Of a stretch of 64,000 nt of DNA, positions 21,977 to 33,887 are shown piece by piece (position 1 is the stretch's first letter; each line of letters starts with the position of its first letter). The notes beneath the pieces were generated by a model, which was given only the letters and a program-made list of their open reading frames with translations, searched no databases and was not told the origin of the DNA. Made by a program: the position numbers and the translations under genes. This stretch comes from Saccoglossus kowalevskii (Eukaryota > Hemichordata > Enteropneusta > Harrimaniidae): contig NW_003151628.1 in NCBI RefSeq assembly GCF_000003605.2, positions 1-64,000 on the forward strand, written 5' to 3'.

Positions 21977-22049
21977 CGCCCAAAGTGGGGCTCGAACCCA
22001 CGACCCTGTTATTAAGAGTCCCATGCTCTACCGACTGAGCTAGCCGGGC
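21977..22049 (-). tRNA. tRNA-Lys (CTT), degenerate
   Basis: A40 and A41 break two anticodon-stem pairs and U66 mismatches C7. Probably inactive. A close relative is at 34344. Confidence 0.55.
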
Positions 22050-22503
22050 TGCTGATGAGAGTGTTTTTGCACCTCAATTAGTGACTTTGAGTAAATGTCG
22101 GACGATGATACGAAAAGACAGTGCATGACTTTGTGTTTAAGCTAAACGAAAACAACTTCTGAATTTCAACAATAAAATTTGCTTCCGTTTTTACTATTAC
22201 AGTAGCTCAAATCATACTCACCATGCACGATCTTAGGTGGAGGGAACTTCGCGCCAAGTACCACACACATTAAAACAGAGAGGAGTATTGTCAACCAACA
22301 GTCAACCTCTCCGTTTTCCCAATCTTTATACCATGCAGAAATAATCAACATCGCTCCTGTGATTTGGTTATCAGAGACAATTATTGCAGCCATCCGACAT
22401 TGTGAGTAAGAACTCATTTCACTCAATTTCGTGTCACATTCACCCACCGGAATTCAACATCTTTCATCGTAACTCACATTGTTTATTCTGTCTAAAAGGT
22501 GTT

Positions 22504-22576
22504 CGCCCAATATGGGGCTCGAACCCACGACCCTGGGATTAAGAGTCCCATGCTCTACCGACTGAGCTAGCCGGGC
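22504..22576 (-). tRNA. trnK-CUU: tRNA-Lys (CTT) with U65/A66
   Basis: CTT body whose last T-stem pair is a G49-U65 wobble and whose A66 faces C7. These are two of the five GTT-lineage changes, so the copy is either an intermediate or a recombinant. Confidence 0.75.
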
Positions 22577-23030
22577 TGCTGATGAGAGTGTTTTTGCACC
22601 TCAATTAGCGACTTTGAGTAAATGTCGGACGATGATACGAAAAGAGTGTGCATGACTTTGTGTTTAAGCTAAACGAAAACAACTTCTGAATTTCAACAAC
22701 AAAATTTGCTTCCATTTTTACCATTCCTGTAGCTCAAATTATACTTACCATGCGCGATCTTAGTTGGAATGAACTTCGCGCCAAGTACCACACACATTAA
22801 AACAGAGAGGAATATTGTCAACCAACAGTCAACCTCTCCGTTTTCCCAATCTTTATACCGTGCAGAAATAATCAACCTCACTCCTGTGATTTGGTTATCA
22901 GAGACAATTATTGCAAACATCCGACATTGTGAGTAAGAGCTCATTTCACTCAATTTCGTGTCACATTCACCCACCGGAATTCAACATCTGTTATCGTAAC
23001 TCACATTGTTTATTCTGTCTAAAAGGTGTT

Positions 23031-23103
23031 CGCCCAACGTGGGGCTCGAACCCACGACCCTGGGATTAAGAGTCCCATGCTCTACCGACTGAGCTAGCCG
23101 GGC
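23031..23103 (-). tRNA. trnK-CUU: tRNA-Lys (CTT), consensus
   Basis: No difference from consensus. The downstream spacer has the 'catctgttatcg' marker shared by 24614, 25668, 28606, 35399, 35926, 61368 and 62422. Confidence 0.95.
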
Positions 23104-23557
23104 TGCTGATGAGAGTATTTTTGCACCTCAATTAGCGACTTTGAGTAAATGTCGGACGATGATACGAAAAGAGTGTGCATAACTTTGTGTTTAAGCTAAA
23201 CGAAAACAACTTCTGAATTTTAACAATAAAATTTGCTTCCGTTTTTACTACTCCAGTAGCCCAAATCATACTCACCATGCACGATCTTAGTTGGAATGAA
23301 CTTCGCGCCAAGTACCACACACATTAAAACAGAGAGGAGTATTGTCAACCAACAGTCAACCTCTCCGTTTTCCCAATCTTTATACCGTGCAGAAATAATC
23401 AACCTCACTCCTGTGATTTGGTTATCAGAGACAATTATTGCAAACATCCGACATTGTGAGTAACAGCTCATTTCACTCAATTTCGTGTCACATTCACCCA
23501 CCGGAATTCAACATCTTTCATCGTAACTCACATTGTTTATTCGGTCTAATAGGTGTT

Positions 23558-23630
23558 CGCCCAATATGGGGCTCGAACCCACGACCCTGGGATTAAGAGT
23601 CCCATGCTCTACCGAGTGAGCTAGCCGGGC
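23558..23630 (-). tRNA. tRNA-Lys (CTT) with U65/A66, terminator lost
   Basis: U65/A66 plus C15 in place of G15, which disturbs the 15-48 contact. The TTTT after the 3' end reads TATT. Confidence 0.62.
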
Positions 23631-24086
23631 TGCTGATGAGAGTATTTTTGCACCTCAATTAGCGACTTTGAGTAAATGTCGGACGATGATACGAAAAGAG
23701 TGTGCATGACTTTGTGTTTAAGCTAAACGAAAACAACTTCTGAATTTCAACAATAAAAATTTGCTTTCCATTTTTACCATTCCTGTAGCTCAAATTATAC
23801 TTACCATGCGCGATCTTAGTTGGAATGAACTTCGCGCCAAGTACCACACACATTAAAACAGAGAGGAATATTGTCAACCAACAGTCAACCTCTCCGTTTT
23901 CCCAATCTTTATACCGTGCAGAAATAATCAACCTCACTCCTGTGATTTGGTTATCAGAGACAATTATTGCAACCATCCGACATTGTGAGTAAGAGCTCAT
24001 TTCACTCAATTTCGTGTCACATTCACCCACCGGAATTCAACATCTTTCATCGTAACTCACATTGTTTATTCTGTCTAATAGGTGTT

Positions 24087-24159
24087 CGCCCAATATGGGG
24101 CTCGAACCCACGACCCTGGGATTAAGAGTCCCATGCTCTACCGACTGAGCTAGACGGGC
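24087..24159 (-). tRNA. tRNA-Lys (CTT) with U65/A66 and U6, terminator lost
   Basis: U6-U67 and C7-A66 mismatches weaken the acceptor base. TATT replaces the TTTT stop. Confidence 0.62.
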
Positions 24160-24613
24160 TGCTGATGAGAGTATTTTTGCACCTCAATTAGCGACTTTGA
24201 GTAAATGTCGGACGATGATACGAAAAGAGTGTGCATGACTTTGTGTTTAAGGTAAACGAAAACAACTTCTGAATTTCAACAATAAAATTTGCTTCCATTT
24301 TTACCATTCCTGTAGCTCAAATTATACTTACCATGCGCGATCTTAGTTGGAATGAACTTCGCGCCAAGTACCACACACATTAAAACAGAGAGGAATATTG
24401 TCAACCAACAGTCAACCTCTCCGTTTTCCCAATCTTTATACCGTGCAGAAATAATCAACCTCACTCCTGTGATTTGGTTATCAGAGACAATTATTGCAAA
24501 CATCCGACATTGTGAGTAAGAGCTCATTTCACTCAATTTCGTGTCACATTCACCCACCGGAATTCAACATCTGTTATCGTAACTCACATTGTTTATTCTG
24601 TCTAAAAGGTGTT

Positions 24614-24686
24614 CGCCCAACGTGGGGCTCGAACCCACGACCCTGGGATTAAGAGTCCCATGCTCTACCGACTGAGCTAGCCGGGC
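24614..24686 (-). tRNA. trnK-CUU: tRNA-Lys (CTT), consensus
   Basis: No difference from consensus; TTTT present, unlike its two right-to-left neighbours. Confidence 0.95.
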
Positions 24687-25140
24687 TGCTGATGAGAGTG
24701 TTTTTGCACCTCAATTAGCGACTTTGAGTAAATGTCGGACGATGATACGAAAAGAGTGTGCATAACTTTGTGTTTAAGCTAAACGAAAACAACTTCTGAA
24801 TTTTAACAATAAAATTTGCTTCCGTTTTTACTACTCCAGTAGCTCAAATCATACTCACCATGCACGATCTTAGTTGGAATGAACTTCGCGCCAAGTACCA
24901 CACAATTTAAAACAGAGATCAGTATTGTCACCCAACAGTCAACCTCTCCGTTTTCCCAATCTTTATACCGTGCAGAAATAATCAACCTCGCTCCTGTGAT
25001 TTGGTTATCAGAGACAATTATTGCAACCATCCGACATTGTGAGTAAGAACTCATTTCACTCAATTTCGTGTCACATTCACCCACCGGAATTCAACATCTT
25101 TCATCGTAACTCACATTGTTTATTCTGTCTAAAAGGTGTT

Positions 25141-25213
25141 CGCCCAATATGGGGCTCGAACCCACGACCCTGGGATTAAGAGTCCCATGCTCTACCGACT
25201 GAGCTAGCCGGGC
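25141..25213 (-). tRNA. trnK-CUU: tRNA-Lys (CTT) with U65/A66
   Basis: U65/A66 only; TTTT intact. The downstream spacer has the 'acaatttaaaacagagatc' patch. Confidence 0.75.
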
Positions 25214-25667
25214 TGCTGATGAGATTATTTTTGCACCTCAATTAGCGACTTTGAGTAAATGTCGGACGATGATACGAAAAGAGTGTGCATGACTTTGTGT
25301 TTAAGCTAAACGAAAACAACTTCTGAATTTCAACAATAAAATTTGCTTCCATTTTTACCATTCCTGTAGCTCAAATTATACTTACCATGCGCGATCTTAG
25401 TTGGAATGAACTTCGCGCCAAGTACCACACACATTAAAACAGAGAGGAATATTGTCAACCAACAGCCAACCTCTCCGTTTTCCCAATCTTTATACCGTGC
25501 AGAAATAATCAACCTCACTCCTGTGATTTGGTTATCAGAGACAATTATTGCAAACATCCGACATTGTGAGTAAGAGCTCATTTCACTCAATTTCGTGTCA
25601 CATTCACCCACCGGAATTCAACATCTGTTATCGTAACTCACATTGTTTATTCTGTCTAAAAGGTGTT

Positions 25668-25740
25668 CGCCCAACGTGGGGCTCGAACCCACGACCCTGG
25701 GATTAAGAGTCCCATGCTCTACCGACTGAGCTAGCCGGGC
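25668..25740 (-). tRNA. trnK-CUU: tRNA-Lys (CTT), consensus
   Basis: No difference from consensus. Confidence 0.95.
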
Positions 25741-26095
25741 TGCTGATGAGAGTGTTTTGCACCTCAATTAGCGACTTTGAGTAAATGTCGGACGATGATA
25801 CGAAAAGACAGTGCATGACTTTGTGTTTAAGCTAAACGAAAACAACTTCTGAATTTCAACAATAAAATTGGCTTCCGTTTTTACTATTACAGTAGCTCAA
25901 ATCATACTCACCATGCACGATCTTAGGTGGAGGGAACTACGCGCCAAGTACCACACACATTAAAATAGAGAGGAGTATTGTCAACCAACAGTCAACCTCT
26001 CCGTTTTCCCAATCTTTATACCGTGGCACATTCACCCACCGGAATTCAACATCTTTCATCGTAACTCACATTGTTTATTCTGTCTAAAAGGTGTT

Positions 26096-26168
26096 CGCCC
26101 AATATGGGGCTCGAACCCACGACCCTGGGATTAAGAGTCCCATGCTCTACCGACTGAGCTAGCCGGGC
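26096..26168 (-). tRNA. trnK-CUU: tRNA-Lys (CTT) with U65/A66
   Basis: U65/A66 only. Its downstream spacer lacks 98 bases, joined at a shared CGTG (26022-26025). Confidence 0.75.
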
Positions 26169-26595
26169 TGCTGATGAGAGTGTTTTTGCACCTCAATTAG
26201 CGACTTTGAGTAAATGTCGGACGATGATACGAAAAGAGTGTGCATAACTTTGTGTTTAAGCTAAACGAAAACAACTTCTGAATTTTAACAATAAAATTTG
26301 CTTCCGTTTTTACTACTCCTGTAGCTCAAATCATACTCACCATGCACGATCTTAGTTGGAATGAACTTCGCGCCAAGTACCACACAATTTAAAACAGAGA
26401 TCAGTATTGTCAACCAACAGTCAACCTCTCCGTTTTCCCAATCTTTATACCGTGCAGAAATAATCAACCTCGCTCCTGTGATTTGGTTATCAGAGACAAT
26501 TATGCAACCATCCGACATGTGGAGTACAGCTCATTTCACTCAATTTCAACATCTTTCATCGTAACTCACATTGTTTATTCTGTCTAAAAGGTGTT

Positions 26596-26668
26596 CGCCC
26601 AACGTGGGGCTCAAACCCACGACCCCGGGATTAAGAGTCCCATGCTCTACCGACAGAGCTAGCCGGGC
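26596..26668 (-). tRNA. tRNA-Lys (CTT), U56/U14 variant
   Basis: U56 replaces the near-universal C56 (loses the G19-C56 contact and alters the B box), U14 replaces A14, and G43 makes a wobble with U27. Probably defective. Confidence 0.6.
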
Positions 26669-27024
26669 TGCTGATGAGAGTGTTTTTGCACCTCAATTAG
26701 CGACTTTGAGTAAATGTCGGACGATGATACGAAAAGACAGTGCATGACTTTGTGTTTAAGCTAAACGAAAACAACTTCTGAATTTCAACAATAAAATTTG
26801 CTTCCGTTTTTACTATTACAGTAGCTCAAATCATACTCACCATGCACGATCTTAGGTGGAGGGAACTACGCGCCAAGTACCACACACATTAAAATAGAGA
26901 GGAGTATTGTCAACCAACAGTCAACCTCTCCGTTTTCCCAATCTTTATACCGTGGCACATTCACCCACCGGAATTCAACATCTTTCATCGTAACTCACAT
27001 TGTTTATTCTGTCTAAAAGGTGTT

Positions 27025-27097
27025 CGCCCAACGTGGGGCTCGAACCCACGACCCTGGGATTAAGAGTCCCATGCTCTACCGACTGAGCTAGCCGGGC
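27025..27097 (-). tRNA. trnK-CUU: tRNA-Lys (CTT), consensus
   Basis: No difference from consensus. The downstream spacer has the same 98-base deletion as at 26096 (join at 26951-26954). Confidence 0.95.
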
Positions 27098-27550
27098 TGC
27101 TGATAAGAGTGTTTTTACACCTCAATTAGCGTCTTTGAGTAAATGTCGGACGATGATACGAAAAGAGTGTGCATGACTTTGTGTTTAAGCTAAACGAAAA
27201 CAACTTCTGAATTTCAACAGTAAAATTTGCTTCCATTTTTACCATTCCAGTAGCTCAAATCATACTTACCATGCACGATCTTAGTTGGAATGAACTTCGC
27301 GCCAAGTACCACACACATTAAAACAGAGAGGAGTATTGTCAACCAACAGTCAACCTCTCCGTTTTCCCAATCTTTATACCGTGCAGAAATAATCAACCTC
27401 ACTCCTGTGATTTGGTTATCAGAGACAATTATGCAACCATCCGACATTGTGAGTAAGAGCTCATTTCACTCAATTTCGTGTCACATTCACCCACCGGAAT
27501 TCAACATCTTTCATCGTAACTCACATTGTTTATTCTGTCTAAAAGGTGTT

Positions 27551-27623
27551 CGCCCAATATGGGGCTCGAACCCACGACCCTGGGATTAAGAGTCCCATGC
27601 TCTACCGACTGAGCTAGCCGGGC
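27551..27623 (-). tRNA. trnK-CUU: tRNA-Lys (CTT) with U65/A66
   Basis: U65/A66 only, TTTT intact. Confidence 0.75.
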
Positions 27624-28077
27624 TGCTGATGAGAGTGTTTTTGCACCTCAATTAGCGACTTTGAGTAAATGTCGGACGATGATACGAAAAGAGTGTGCAT
27701 AACTTTGTGTTTAAGCTAAACGAAAACAACTTCTGAATTTTAACAATAAAATTTGCTTCCGTTTTTACTACTCCTGTAGCTCAAATCATACTCACCATGC
27801 ACGATCTTAGTTGGAATGAACTTCGCGCCAAGTACCACACAATTTAAAACAGAGATCAGTATTGTCAACCAACAGTCAACCTCTCCGTTTTCCCAATCTT
27901 TATACCGTGCAGAAATAATCAACCTCGCTCCTGTGATTTGGTTATCAGAGACAATTATTGCAACCATCCGACATTGTGAGTAAGAACTCATTTCACTCAA
28001 TTTCGTGTCACATTCACCCACCGGAATTCAACATCTTTCATCGTAACTCACATTGTTTATTCTGTCTAAAAGGTGTT

Positions 28078-28150
28078 CGCACAATATGGGGCTCGAACCC
28101 ACGACCCTGGGATTAAGAGTCCCATGCTCTACCGACTGAGCTAGCCGGGC
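28078..28150 (-). tRNA. tRNA-Lys (CTT) with U65/A66 and U70
   Basis: U70 mismatches C3 and A66 mismatches C7, so the acceptor stem has two faults. The same allele is at 34871. Confidence 0.62.
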
Positions 28151-28605
28151 TGCTGATGAGAGTGTTTTTTGCACCTCAATTAGCGACTTTGAGTAAATGT
28201 CGGACGATGATACGAAAAGAGTGTGCATGACTTTGTGTTTAAGCTAAACGAAAACAACTTCTGAATTTCAACAACAAAATTTGCTTCCATTTTTACCATT
28301 CCTGTAGCTCAAATTATACTTACCATGCGCGATCTTAGTTGGAATGAACTTCGCGCCAAGTACCACACACATTAAAACAGAGAGGAATATTGTCAACCAA
28401 CAGTCAACCTCTCCGTTTTCCCAATCTTTATACCGTGCAGAAATAATCAACCTCACTCCTGTGATTTGGTTATCAGAGACAATTATTGCAAACATCCGAC
28501 ATTGTGAGTAAGAGCTCATTTCACTCAATTTCGTGTCACATTCACCCACCGGAATTCAACATCTGTTATCGTAACTCACATTGTTTATTCTGTCTAAAAG
28601 ATGTT

Positions 28606-28678
28606 CGCCCAACGTGGGGCTCGAACCCACGACCCTGGGATTAAGAGTCCCATGCTCTACCGACTGAGCTAGCCGGGC
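28606..28678 (-). tRNA. trnK-CUU: tRNA-Lys (CTT), consensus
   Basis: No difference from consensus. Confidence 0.95.
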
Positions 28679-29107
28679 TGCTGATGAGAGTGTTTTTGCA
28701 CCTCAATTAGCGACTTTGAGTAAATGTCGGACGATGATACGAAAAGAGTGTGCATAACTTTGTGTTTAAGCTAAACGAAAACAACTTCTGAATTTTAACA
28801 ATAAAATTTGCTTCCGTTTTTACTACTCCAGTAGCCCAAATCATACTCACCATGCACGATCTTAGTTGGAATGAACTTCGCGCCAAGTACCACACACATT
28901 AAAACAGAGAGGAGTATTGTCAACCAACAGTCAACCTCTCCGTTTTCCCAATCTTTATACCGTGCAGAAATAATCAACCTCACTCCTGTGATTTGGTTAT
29001 CAGAGACAATTATTGCAACCATCCGACATTGTGAGTAACAGCTCATTTCACTCAATTTCAACATCTTTCATCGTAACTCACATTGTTTATTCTGTCTAAA
29101 AGGTGTT

Positions 29108-29178
29108 CGCCCAACGTGGGGCTCAAACCACGACCCCGGATTAATAGTCCCATGCTCTACCGACTGAGCTAGCCGGGC
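29108..29178 (-). pseudogene. tRNA-Lys pseudogene, two deletions
   Basis: Seventy-one bases: one base lost in the T stem and one in the anticodon stem, with U56 and an anticodon changed to ATT. Cannot fold normally. Confidence 0.82.
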
Positions 29179-29632
29179 TGCTGATGAGAGTGTTTTTGCA
29201 CCTCAATTAGCGACTTTGAGTAAATGTCGGACGATGATACGAAAAGACAGTGCATGACTTTGTGTTTAAGCTAAACGAAAACAACTTCTGAATTTCAACA
29301 ATAAAATTTGCTTCCATTTTTACCATTCCTGTAGCTCAAATCATACTTACCATGCACGATCTTAGTTGGAATGAACTTCGCGCCAAGTACCACACACATT
29401 AAAACAGAGAGGAATATTGTCAACCAACAGTCAACCTCTCCGTTTTCCCAATCTTAATACCATGCAGAAAGAATCAACCTCGCTCCTGTGATTTGGTTAT
29501 CAGAGACAATTATTGCAGCCATCCGACATTGTGATTAAGAACTCATTTCACTCAATTTCGTGTCACATTCACCCACCGGAATTCAACATCTTTCATCGTA
29601 ACTCACATTGTTTATTCTGTCTAATAGGTGTT

Positions 29633-29705
29633 CGCCCAATATGGGGCTCGAACCCACGACCCTGGGATTAAGAGTCCCATGCTCTACCGACTGAGCTAGC
29701 CGGGC
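29633..29705 (-). tRNA. tRNA-Lys (CTT) with U65/A66, terminator lost
   Basis: Body otherwise consensus; TATT instead of TTTT past the 3' end. Confidence 0.7.
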
Positions 29706-30159
29706 TGCTGATGAGAGTGTTTTTGCACCTCAATTAGCGACTTTGAGTAAATGTCGGACGATGATACGAAAAGAGTGTGCATGACTTTGTGTTTAAGTTA
29801 AACGAAAACAACTTCTGAATTTCAACAATAAAATTTGCTTCCATTTTTACCATTCCTGTAGCTCAAATCATACTTACCATGCACGATCTTAGTTGGAATG
29901 AACTTCGCGCCAAGTACCACACACATTAAAACAGAGAGGAATATTGTCAACCAACAGTCAACCTCTCCGTTTTCCCAATCTTTATACCGTGCAGAAATAA
30001 TCAACCTCACTCCTGTGATTTGGTTATCAGAGACAATTATTGCAACCATCCGACATTGTGAGTAAGAACTCATTTCACTCAATTTCGTGTCACATTCACC
30101 CACCGGAATTCAACATCATTCATAGTAACTCACATTGTTTATTTTGTCTAAAATATGTT

Positions 30160-30232
30160 CGCCCAACGTGGGGCTCGAACCCACGACCCTGGGATTAAGA
30201 GTCCCATGCTCTACCGACTGAGCTAGCCGGGC
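30160..30232 (-). tRNA. trnK-CUU: tRNA-Lys (CTT), consensus
   Basis: No difference from consensus. The 3' flank is the 'aaaatatg' form, which keeps TTTT. Confidence 0.95.
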
Positions 30233-30657
30233 TGCTGATGAGAGTGTTTTTGCACCTCAATTAGCGACTTTGAGTAAATGTCGGACGATGATACGAAAAG
30301 ACAGTGCATGACTTTGTGTTTAAGCTAACGAAACAACTTCTGATTTTTACAATAAAATTTTGATCCGTTTTATTACTCCAGTAGCTCAAATCAAACTCAC
30401 CATGCACGATCTTAGTTGGAATGAACTTCGCGCCAAGTACCACACACATTAAAACAGAGAGGAATATTGTCAACCAACAGTCAACCTCTCCGTTTTCCCA
30501 ATCTTTATACCGTGCAGAAATAATCAACCTCACTCCTGTGATTTGGTTATCAGAGACAATTATTGCAAACATCCGACATTGTGAGTAAGAGCTCATTTCA
30601 CTCAATTTCAACATCTTTCATCGTAACTCACATTGTTTATTCTGTCTAAAAGGCGTT

Positions 30658-30730
30658 CGCCCAACGTGGGGCTCGAACCCACGACCCTGGGATTAAGAGT
30701 CCCATGCTCTACCGACTGAGCTAGCCGGGC
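30658..30730 (-). tRNA. trnK-CUU: tRNA-Lys (CTT), consensus
   Basis: No difference from consensus. The downstream spacer has the 25-base deletion and several one-base losses (30325-30370). Confidence 0.95.
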
Positions 30731-31184
30731 TGCTGATGATAGTGTTTTTACACCTCAATTAGCGACTTTGAGTAAATGTCGGACGATGATACGAAAAGAG
30801 TGTGCATGACTTTGTGTTTAAGCTAAACGAAAACAACTTCTGAATTTCAACAGTAAAATTTGCTTCCATTTTTACCATTCCTGTAGCTCAAATCATACTT
30901 ACCATGCACGATCTTAGTTGGAATGAACTTCGCGCCAAGTACCACACACATTAAAACAGAGAGGAATATTGTCAACCAACAGTCAACCTCTCCGTTTTCC
31001 CAATCTTTATACCGTGCAGAAATAATCAACCTCACTCCTGTGATTTGGTTATCAGAGACAATTATTGCAACCATCCGACATTGTGAGTAAGAACTCATTT
31101 CACTCAATTTCGTGTCACATTCACCCACCGGAATTCAACATCATTCATAGTAACTCACATTGTTTATTTTGTCTAAAAGATGAT

Positions 31185-31257
31185 CGCCCAACGTGGGGCT
31201 CGAACCCACGACCCTGGGATTAAGAGTCCCATGCTCTACCGACTGAGCTAGCCGGGC
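31185..31257 (-). tRNA. trnK-CUU: tRNA-Lys (CTT), consensus
   Basis: No difference from consensus. The 3' flank has 'gatgatcg' for 'gatgttcg'. Confidence 0.95.
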
Positions 31258-31704
31258 TGGTGATGAGAGTGTTTTTGCACCTCAATTAGCGACTTTGAGT
31301 AAATGTCGGACGATGATACGAAAAGAGTGTGCATGACTTTGTGTTTAAGCTAAACGAAAACAACTTCTGAATTTCTACAATAAAATTTGCTTCCGTTTTT
31401 ACTACTCCAGTAGCTCAAATCATACTCACCATGCACGATCTTAGGTGGAGGGAACTTCGCGCCAAGTACCACACACATTAAAACAGAGAGGAGTACCAAC
31501 AGTCAACCTCTCCGTTTTCCCAATCTTTATACCGTGCAGAAATAATCAACCTCACTCCTGTGACTTGGTTATCAGAGACAATTATTGCAACCATCCGACA
31601 TTGTGAGTAAGAGCTCATTTCACTCAATTTCGTGGCACATTCACCCACCGGAATTCAACATCTTTCATCGTAACTCCCATTGTTTATTCTGTCTAAAAGG
31701 TGTT

Positions 31705-31778
31705 CGCCCAACGTGGGGCTCGAACCCACGACCCTGGGATTAAGAGTCCCATGCTCTACCGACAGAGCTAGCTTGGGC
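31705..31778 (-). pseudogene. tRNA-Lys (CTT) with acceptor insertion
   Basis: Seventy-four bases: the 5' acceptor arm reads GCCCAAGC with one extra base, and U14 replaces A14. The acceptor arm is out of register at its base. Confidence 0.7.
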
Positions 31779-32232
31779 TGCTGATGAGAGTGTTTTTACA
31801 CCTCAATTAGCGTCTTTGAGTAAATGTCGGACGATGATACGAAAAGAGTGTGCATGACTTTGTGTTTAAGCTAAACGAAAACAAATTCTGATTTTCAACA
31901 ATAAAATTTGCTTCCATTTTTACCATTCCTGTAGCTCAAATCATACTTACCATGCACGATCTTAGTTGGAATGAACTTCGCGCCAAGTACCACACACTTT
32001 AAAACAGAGAGGAGTATTGTCAACCAACAGTCAACCTCTCCGTTTTCCCAATCTTTATACCGTGCAGAAATAATCAACCTCACTCCTGTGATTTGGTTAT
32101 CAGAGACAATTATTGCAACCATCCGACATTGTGAGTAAGAGCTCATTTCACTCAATTTCGTGGCACATTCACCCACCGGAATTCAACATCTTTCATCGTA
32201 ACTCACATTGTTTATTCTGTCTAAAAGGTGTT

Positions 32233-32305
32233 CGCCCAACGTGGGGCTCGAACCCACGACCCTGGGATTAAGAGTCCCATGCTCTACCGACTGAGCTAGC
32301 CGGGC
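32233..32305 (-). tRNA. trnK-CUU: tRNA-Lys (CTT), consensus
   Basis: No difference from consensus. Confidence 0.95.
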
Positions 32306-32759
32306 TGCTGATGAGAGTGTTTTTACACCTCAATTAGCGTCTTTGAGTAAATGTCGGACGATGATACGAAAAGAGTGTGCATGACTTTGTGTTTAAGCTA
32401 AACGAAAACAACTTCTGAATTTCAACAGTAAAATTTGCTTCCATTTTTACCATTCCAGTAGCTCAAATCATACTTACCATGCACGATCTTAGTTGGAATG
32501 AACTTCGCGCCAAGTACCACACACATTAAAACAGAGAGGAGTATTGTCAACCAACAGTCAACCTCTCCGTTTTCCCAATCTTTATACCGTGCAGAAATAA
32601 TCAACCTCACTCCTGTGATTTGGTTATCAGAGACAATTATTGCAACCATCCGACATTGTGAGTAAGAGCTCATTTCACTCAATTTCGTGTCACATTCACC
32701 CACCGGAATTCAACATCTTTCATCGTAACTCACATTGTTTATTCTGTCTAAAAGGTGTT

Positions 32760-32833
32760 CGCCCAATATGGGGCTCGAAACCCACGACCCTGGGATTAAG
32801 AGTCCCATGCTCTACCGACTGAGCTAGCCGGAC
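32760..32833 (-). pseudogene. tRNA-Lys (CTT) with T-loop insertion
   Basis: Seventy-four bases: an extra U in the T loop / B box, with U65/A66 and U2. An eight-base T loop is likely inactive. Confidence 0.7.
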
Positions 32834-33287
32834 TGCTGATGAAAGTGTTTTTGCACCTCAATTAGCGACTTTGAGTAAATGTCGGACGATGATACGAAAA
32901 GAGTGTGCATGACTTTGTGTTTAAGCTAAACGAAAACAACTTCTGAATTTCAACAATAAAATTTGCTTCCGTTTTTACTATTACAGTAGCTCAAATCATA
33001 CTCACCATGCACGATCTTAGGTGGAGGGAACTTCGCGCCAAGTACCACACACATTAAAACAGAGAGGAGTATTGTCAACCAACAGTCAACCTCTCCGTTT
33101 TCCCAATCTTTATACCGTGCAGAAATAATCAACCTCACTCCTGTGATTTGGTTATCAGAGACAATTATTGCAACCATCCGACATTGTGAGTAAGAGCTCA
33201 TTTCACTCAATTTCGTGCCACATTCACCCACCGGAATTCTACATCTTTCATAGTAACTGACATTGTTTATTCTGTGTAAAAGGTGTT

Positions 33288-33360
33288 CGCCCAATATGGG
33301 GCTCGAACCCATGACCCTGGGATGAACAGTCCCATGCTCTACCGACTGAGCTAGCCGGAC
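33288..33360 (-). tRNA. tRNA-Lys body with GTT anticodon, U2
   Basis: GTT lineage plus a U2-G71 wobble. Its 5' flank lacks the 'ggtgatacg' marker, so the usual linkage is broken here. Confidence 0.6.
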
Positions 33361-33814
33361 TGCTGATGAGAGTGTTTTTGCACCTCAATTAGCGACTTTG
33401 AGTAAATGTCGGACGATGATACGAAAAGACAGTGCATGACTTTGTGTTTAAGCTAAACGAAAACAACTTCTGAATTTCAACAATAAAATTTGCTTCCGTT
33501 TTTACTATTACAGTAGCTCAAATCATACTCACCATGCACGATCTTAGGTGGAGGGAACTTCGCGGCAAGTACCACACACATTAAAACAGAGAGGAGTATT
33601 GTCAACCAACAGTCAACCTCTCCGTTTGCCGAATCTTAATACCATGCAGAAATAATCAACCTCGCTCCTGTGATTTGGTTATCAGAGACAATTATTGCAG
33701 CCATCCGACATTGTGAGTAAGAACTCATTTCACTCAATTTCGTGTCACATTGACCCACCGGAATTCAACATCTTTTATCGTAACTCACATTGTTTATTCT
33801 GTCTAAAAGGTGTT

Positions 33815-33887
33815 CGCCCAACGTGGGGCTCGAACCCACGACCCTGAGATTAAGAGTCCCATGCTCTACCGACTGAGCTAGCCGGGC
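33815..33887 (-). tRNA. trnK-CUU: tRNA-Lys (CTT), U41 variant
   Basis: C41 to U gives a G29-U41 wobble; otherwise consensus. Confidence 0.88.

Larger units (their letters stand above)
28028..28678 (-). repeat. Block duplicated 6,793 bases away, copy 1
   Basis: The tRNAs 28078 and 28606, a six-T run in place of five T's near 28165, and the spacer markers recur at 34821-35471. Confidence 0.75.
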
